A stretch of 9,799 nucleotides of DNA from Deltaproteobacteria bacterium. Lineage in GTDB: Bacteria; Desulfobacterota; Desulfobacteria; Desulfobacterales; ETH-SRB1. How positions within the stretch are numbered: the stretch's first letter is position 1; the number at the start of each line of letters is the position of its first letter. The notes beneath the pieces are model-generated. The model made no database searches. It was not told the origin of the DNA and worked only from the letters and a program-made list of their open reading frames with translations. The DNA is taken from NCBI GenBank assembly GCA_030611115.1, contig JAUWQK010000028.1:1-9799 (forward strand), read 5' to 3'. The position numbers and the translations under genes are program-made. Below, in pieces: positions 6,409-9,799 of this stretch.

Positions 6409-6418
6409 CTAAATTGTT
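6171..6418. repeat. Long imperfect inverted repeat flanking about 130 bp, MITE-like or shared terminator
   Basis: The left arm begins at AACAATTTAACCTTTTGAAA (6171-6190) and continues to about 6230. The reverse complement of the right arm begins AACAATTTAGCCTTTTGAAA (from 6418 downward). The arms agree at nearly every position over about 45 bp, with a few substitutions and one single-base gap, then diverge through AGGATT-type repeats. The right terminus extends into ileS and provides its last two codons and TAG. The interior has no ORF of note. This fits a small non-autonomous mobile element or a spread palindromic repeat; no target-site duplication was identified. Confidence 0.6.
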
Positions 6419-9216
6419 GCAATTATTCCAGCTTCCTCCAGCGCCTTTTCACACCGGCTGCAAATAGTTGGGCGCTCAGAATTTAAGCCGACGGAAGGAT
6501 CGTGTATCCAGCAGCGTTCACATTTATCAGAACTCGCCGGCTCAACGAGTATATCAAGTCCTTCGATATCCGTGCTTTTATAAGCTTTATCTAATTTTTC
6601 TCCTTTAACAAGAGAAGCTCCTGAAATAATAAATATGGTTCTCAAGTCTTCTTCATAAGCATACAGTTCTTCATACAGTTCTTCATTTGCACTGATTGTA
6701 ACAACTGCATCAAGAGAATGCCCTATTTTCTTTTTTGCTCTTGCCTCTTCAAGAGCTTTTGTCACTTCACCTCTTACCCTGATTATAGCTTCCCATTTTT
6801 GCGCCAGTTTTTCATTTTTCCAGCTCTCATTTGCTTTTGGCAGAGAAGAAAGATGAACGCTGAATTCTTTTTCTTTGATATCCGGCATAAACTCCCAAAC
6901 CTCTTCTGCCGTAAAAGAAAGTATGGGAGCCATAATCCTTACAACAGAATCCAGTATTGTATGTATTACGGTCTGAGCACTTCTTCGTTCAATTGATTGC
7001 GGAGGTGATGTGTAAAGCCTGTCTTTAAGAATATCCAGATAAAAAGCAGAAAGATCGAGAGTACAATAATTGTGAAGCACATGGTATATAACATGGAACT
7101 CAAAAGTTTCATAGGCTTTCAGGGTTTTCTCAATGAGTCCCTGCAGCTTGTGCAAAGCAAACTTGTCAATATCAGGCATTGACTCATATGACACACTGTC
7201 TGTTTTCGGATCATAATCATATAAATTACCCAACATAAATCTACAGGTATTCCTGATCCGCCTGTATGAATCGCTTAATTGTTTTAAGATGTTTTCAGAA
7301 ATCCTTATATCATCCCTGTAATCAGATGCAGAAACCCATAGACGAAGAATTTCAGCTCCATATCTATCAATAACTTTCTTTGGAGCAATAACATTCCCAA
7401 TGGATTTGGACATCTTTCTTCCTTTTGCATCAACAACAAAACCATGAGTTAATACCGACTTGTAAGGAGCCCTGCCTCTTGTACCAACGGCTGTTAAAAG
7501 TGAGCTGTGAAACCAGCCCCTGTGCTGATCACTTCCTTCGAGATAAAGATCAGCAGGCCATTTTAAATTCGAGCGCTGTTCTAAAACCGCCGCATGGCTC
7601 ACTCCGGAATCAAACCAGACATCCAGAATATCTGTTTCTTTAACAAATTTATTATGCCCGCATTGTTGACACACAGCGTCCTGCGAAAGAAATTCTTCGG
7701 CTTGTTTTTCAAACCAGATATCTGCTCCATGTTTTTCAAAAAGCTCTGAAATTTTATTTACTGTTTCATGATTTATGAATACAGACTCACATTTTTCACA
7801 ATAAAATAAAGTTATAGGCACACCCCATGCCCGCTGCCTGGACACACACCAGTCCGGTCGATTTTTAATCATTCCGTGAATTCTTTCTCTACCCCAGGCA
7901 GGAATCCATTCAACCCTGTCTATTTCATCAAGAGCTTTCTCTCTCAGGCCTGTTTTGTCCATGGATATAAACCACTGCGGAGTTGCTCTAAATATAACGG
8001 GCTTCTTGCAACGCCAGCAGTGCGGATAGGAATGCGAAATTGATTCCTGGGCAACAAGAGCCCCGGTCTCCTTCAATTTATCAATAATACCATTATTGGC
8101 TTTAAATACGAACTGGCCTTTAAAGAACTCAACATCATCAGTAAAACAGCCTTTTTCATTTACCGGAGAATAAGGTTCCAGATCATATAAGAGCCCAATT
8201 TCATAATCCTCACGCCCGTGCCCGGGAGCAGTATGAACACATCCGGTCCCTGCATCCAGTGTGACATGCACAGCAAGGATAATAAGGGATTCCCTGTTAT
8301 AGAGAGGATGACGGCATTTTTTATGCTCAAGCTTTTTAGCATCAATCTCTGCGATTATGGAAAAATCAGAAATGCCAAAAATTCTCATGCAACTGTCAAC
8401 AAGATCTTTTGCAAGAATAAAGACCTCATCATCTCCTGTTTCAACAACTGCATAAACAAAATCAGGATGAAGCGCCACGGCAAGATTTGCAGGTAATGTC
8501 CAGGGCGTTGTAGTCCATATAATCAAATTGACCTTTTTATCTTTCAACGCGGTAATACCAGGATCGTCTATTAAAGGAAATTTAACAAATATAGAGGGTG
8601 AAGGCTCGTCATGATGTTCGATTTCCGCTTCCGCAAGAGCTGTCTTGCAACTGCAACACCAGTGTATAGGTTTTTTGCTCCTGAAAAGACTGTTATCCAG
8701 AGCAAACTTGCAACACTCCCGTGCAATTATGGATTCATAATTGTAATTCATCGTCAAATAGGGATTGTCCCATTCACCCATAACGCCAAGACGCTTGAAC
8801 TCTTCACGCTGGATATCAACATATTTTTCTGCATATGATCTGCATAATCTGCGAAAATCTGTCTGAGAAATATCTTTTTTCTTAGATCCAAGCTTCTTGT
8901 CAACATTATGCTCAATAGGAAGCCCATGACAGTCCCAGCCCGGCACATAAACAGCATCAAAACCGGACATCTGACGTGAACGCACAATAATATCTTTCAG
9001 AATTTTATTAAGAGCCGTGCCAATATGAATATTACCATTTGCATAAGGAGGGCCATCATGCAGGATAAACATTTCCCGCCCTTTGGAAGCATTTCTTATT
9101 TTATCGTATAAACAGCTCTCCTTCCATGATTCCAACTGGTCAGGCTCACGCTTAGATAGATTAGCTTTCATGGGAAACTTTGCAACCGGAAGGTTGAGTG
9201 TCTTCTTATAGTCCAT
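6409..9216 (-). CDS. ileS: Isoleucyl-tRNA synthetase
   Basis: A 935-aa class I aminoacyl-tRNA synthetase, close to the E. coli length of 938 aa; it charges tRNA-Ile with isoleucine in the cytoplasm. The HIGH signature is HIGT at 64-67, after PPYANGN. The CP1 editing domain, which removes mischarged valine, shows [11 protein letters not shown] (234-244) and [12 protein letters not shown] with Asp337. KMSKS is at 601-605. The C-terminal zinc finger has Cys899, Cys902, Cys919 and Cys922 (CERC, CSRC). The start is supported by GGAGG (complement of 9221-9225) four bases upstream. The C-terminal codons ACA ATT and the TAG stop lie in the terminal sequence of the neighbouring inverted repeat, so the original end may have differed slightly. 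It is convergent with the dsr operon; no lspA follows it. Confidence 0.98.
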   Translation of the reverse strand: MDYKKTLNLPVAKFPMKANLSKREPDQLESWKESCLYDKIRNASKGREMFILHDGPPYANGNIHIGTALNKILKDIIVRSRQMSGFDAVYVPGWDCHGLPIEHNVDKKLGSKKKDISQTDFRRLCRSYAEKYVDIQREEFKRLGVMGEWDNPYLTMNYNYESIIARECCKFALDNSLFRSKKPIHWCCSCKTALAEAEIEHHDEPSPSIFVKFPLIDDPGITALKDKKVNLIIWTTTPWTLPANLAVALHPDFVYAVVETGDDEVFILAKDLVDSCMRIFGISDFSIIAEIDAKKLEHKKCRHPLYNRESLIILAVHVTLDAGTGCVHTAPGHGREDYEIGLLYDLEPYSPVNEKGCFTDDVEFFKGQFVFKANNGIIDKLKETGALVAQESISHSYPHCWRCKKPVIFRATPQWFISMDKTGLREKALDEIDRVEWIPAWGRERIHGMIKNRPDWCVSRQRAWGVPITLFYCEKCESVFINHETVNKISELFEKHGADIWFEKQAEEFLSQDAVCQQCGHNKFVKETDILDVWFDSGVSHAAVLEQRSNLKWPADLYLEGSDQHRGWFHSSLLTAVGTRGRAPYKSVLTHGFVVDAKGRKMSKSIGNVIAPKKVIDRYGAEILRLWVSASDYRDDIRISENILKQLSDSYRRIRNTCRFMLGNLYDYDPKTDSVSYESMPDIDKFALHKLQGLIEKTLKAYETFEFHVIYHVLHNYCTLDLSAFYLDILKDRLYTSPPQSIERRSAQTVIHTILDSVVRIMAPILSFTAEEVWEFMPDIKEKEFSVHLSSLPKANESWKNEKLAQKWEAIIRVRGEVTKALEEARAKKKIGHSLDAVVTISANEELYEELYAYEEDLRTIFIISGASLVKGEKLDKAYKSTDIEGLDILVEPASSDKCERCWIHDPSVGLNSERPTICSRCEKALEEAGIIATI

Positions 9217-9248
9217 GCATCCTCCATAATTGATTTTATTTTAAATTA

Positions 9249-9270
9249 GCGCCCTTCGGGCGGACTTTTT
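9249..9270 (+). terminator. Small hairpin with T-tract, in repeat unit one
   Basis: CGCCC (9250-9254) pairs with GGGCG (9258-9262) over a TTC loop, followed by GAC and TTTTT (9266-9270). A diverged copy sits in unit two (CGCCC 9326-9330 with GGGCG 9335-9339, then AGCTTTT). It reads as a short plus-strand terminator, but the only gene upstream, ileS, lies on the other strand. It may simply be part of the repeat. Confidence 0.35.
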
Positions 9271-9370
9271 ATAACCTATTGATTTAATATTCGATAAAAT
9301 GGAAATTCCTATACTATTAAATTAGCGCCCTATCGGGCGAGCTTTTAGTGTGTAATTATATTGTTTTTTC

Positions 9371-9431
9371 GTAGGGGCGATCCTTGTGATCGCCCTGATT
9401 CGATTAGGGCGACCACAAGGGGCGCCCCTAC
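9371..9431. repeat. 61-bp palindromic element, GTAGGGGCG...CGCCCCTAC
   Basis: Three stacked helices make a long hairpin: GTAGGGGCG (9371-9379) with CGCCCCTAC (9423-9431), CCTTGTG (9382-9388) with CACAAGG (9414-9420), and CGCCCT (9391-9396) with AGGGCG (9406-9411). Two 2x2 mismatches separate the helices and the loop has 9 nt. It is flanked by TTTT and AAAA that can pair further with one bulged C. Its GC content contrasts sharply with its surroundings. It resembles the GTAGGGGCG-type dispersed palindromes seen between genes in many bacterial genomes (from memory, not checked). No protein is encoded. Confidence 0.8.
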
Positions 9432-9448
9432 AAAACCTATTAATAAAA

Positions 9449-9476
9449 TTGACCATAAAATGGAAATTCCTATACT
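9449..9476 (+). promoter_or_regulatory. Candidate promoter in repeat unit two
   Basis: TTGACC (9449-9454), a 16-bp spacer and TATACT (9471-9476) match the sigma70 -35 and -10 boxes at five of six bases each. Transcription would start near 9483, about 90 nt upstream of the partial gene at 9575. The first repeat unit has the same TATACT but no matching -35, so only the second copy appears usable. Confidence 0.45.
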
Positions 9477-9574
9477 ATTAAATTATAAAAGTCCCTTTCC
9501 TGGAATAAAAGTTGCATACATACAAATTGGAACTGACGAATAAGGATGTACTCCAACAAAAAGAGAGGCACTTG

Positions 9575-9799
9575 ATGCACAATATTCATTTAAACATACC
9601 GTTTGTGGTCTTGTCCACAAAAGTGAACAGGAAGGGAACAACGGAAAAGCGTTTCTTGACACCTTTTGGTACCATTGATGTAATCTTCCGGAAGATTTCC
9701 AGTGCAGAAAGGCAGGTACCACACCTTGAAATTGAAGTGCAAAGTGACATTGAGTACTGGGCTTCATATGATTCCATGCTCACGGAATTTAAGACCACT
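9575..9799 (+). CDS. Unrecognised protein, 5' part, runs off the window
   Basis: An open frame of 75 codons starts at ATG 9575 and is still open at the last base. GAGAGG (9563-9568) sits six bases upstream, a good SD, and a plausible promoter lies about 100 bp before it. The protein begins MHNIHLNIPFVVLSTK and continues as a mixed soluble sequence with residues such as TPFGTIDVIFRK (29-40) and EIEVQSDIEYW (52-62). There is no signal peptide, membrane segment or motif I recognise. Two overlapping minus-strand frames look like shadows. A preceding nine-codon frame from ATG 9546 ends in a TGA overlapping this start (TGATG). The function is unknown. Confidence 0.5.
   Translation, partial: MHNIHLNIPFVVLSTKVNRKGTTEKRFLTPFGTIDVIFRKISSAERQVPHLEIEVQSDIEYWASYDSMLTEFKTT

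Larger units (their letters stand above)
9241..9485 (+). repeat. Tandem 76-bp repeat, second unit interrupted
   Basis: TTAAATTAGCGCCCT occurs at 9241 and again at 9317, an offset of 76 bp, and TTAAATTA recurs at 9478. Within the units, a 31-bp segment starting ATAAAATGGAAATTCCTATA is identical at 9294-9324 and 9455-9485, preceded in both by a related AACCTATT stretch. Unit two is 161 bp, longer by 85 bp, and the excess is accounted for largely by the palindromic element at 9371-9431. Duplication followed by insertion is the simplest reading. Confidence 0.8.
9217..9574. other. Repeat-filled intergenic region upstream of ileS
   Basis: No gene is supported. The stretch consists of a 76-bp unit present in tandem, the second copy carrying an inserted 61-bp palindrome, then about 90 bp leading to the partial gene at 9575. 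The ileS promoter must lie here; a minus-strand TATAAA is visible at 9268-9273, but I found no convincing -35 partner. Confidence 0.6.

Noticed and set aside
8218..8496. Frames opposite ileS, and likewise those opposite larE, dsrA and dsrB
   Set aside because: They lie fully inside strongly supported genes on the other strand and have no RBS or family features.
9361..9543. Plus-strand frame through the palindrome
   Set aside because: It needs a non-ATG start, reads straight across the palindromic element and the 31-bp repeat, and has no SD.
9483..9767. 94-codon minus-strand frame at the right end, and a 70-codon one at 9586-9798
   Set aside because: Neither has a visible SD, their compositions are irregular, and both overlap a plus-strand frame with good SD and promoter signals.

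Overview
The window looks like a chromosomal segment of a sulfate-reducing bacterium of the Desulfobacterota (Desulfobacteria/Desulfobacterales type). The main evidence is a complete dissimilatory sulfite reductase locus, dsrA-dsrB-dsrD-cbiA/dsrN, in the order known from sulfate-reducing deltaproteobacteria. DsrA (437 aa) and DsrB (381 aa) have the family lengths and all cofactor cysteines. DsrD marks the pathway as reductive (sulfite to sulfide). The DNA is AT-rich by eye, especially between genes, which are full of short palindromes and dispersed-repeat-like sequence. Genus assignment is inference.

Layout. 1-657: no gene; two adjacent intrinsic-terminator hairpins (301-399) with no coding sequence in front of them on the + strand, and AT-rich palindromes. 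658-1530 (-): a LarE-type ATP-dependent sulfurtransferase with three cysteines positioned like those of iron-sulfur LarE proteins. 1531-1868: divergent regulatory region with a sigma70-like promoter, an AT-rich palindrome over its -10 box, and a leader with an unused near-perfect Shine-Dalgarno (SD) sequence. 1869-6077 (+): dsrA, dsrB, dsrD and cbiA/dsrN, probably one transcript. 6078-6408: convergent gap holding a long imperfect inverted repeat whose right end supplies the last two codons and the stop of ileS. 6409-9216 (-): complete isoleucyl-tRNA synthetase. 9217-9574: a 76-bp repeat unit in tandem, the second copy interrupted by a 61-bp palindromic element of the GTAGGGGCG...CGCCCCTAC type. 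9575-9799 (+): the start of an unrecognised gene running off the window, with a good SD and a plausible promoter inside the repeat.

How the genes work together. DsrA and DsrB form the siroheme enzyme that reduces sulfite, passing sulfur to DsrC (not in this window). DsrD is a small winged-helix protein that activates DsrAB. The CbiA-family protein is best read as DsrN, the glutamine-dependent amidase thought to convert siroheme to siroheme amide. LarE is a sulfur-insertion enzyme; its divergent placement beside dsrA is suggestive only. ileS is housekeeping.

The least explained structures are the 12-bp hairpin between dsrB and dsrD that buries a perfect SD and presents an ATG at its loop, a heptanucleotide repeat (ATCCGAA x4) inside the dsrN coding frame, and the repeat clusters on both sides of ileS. 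I saw no clear novel multi-gene system; the novelty candidates are regulatory and repeat structures.
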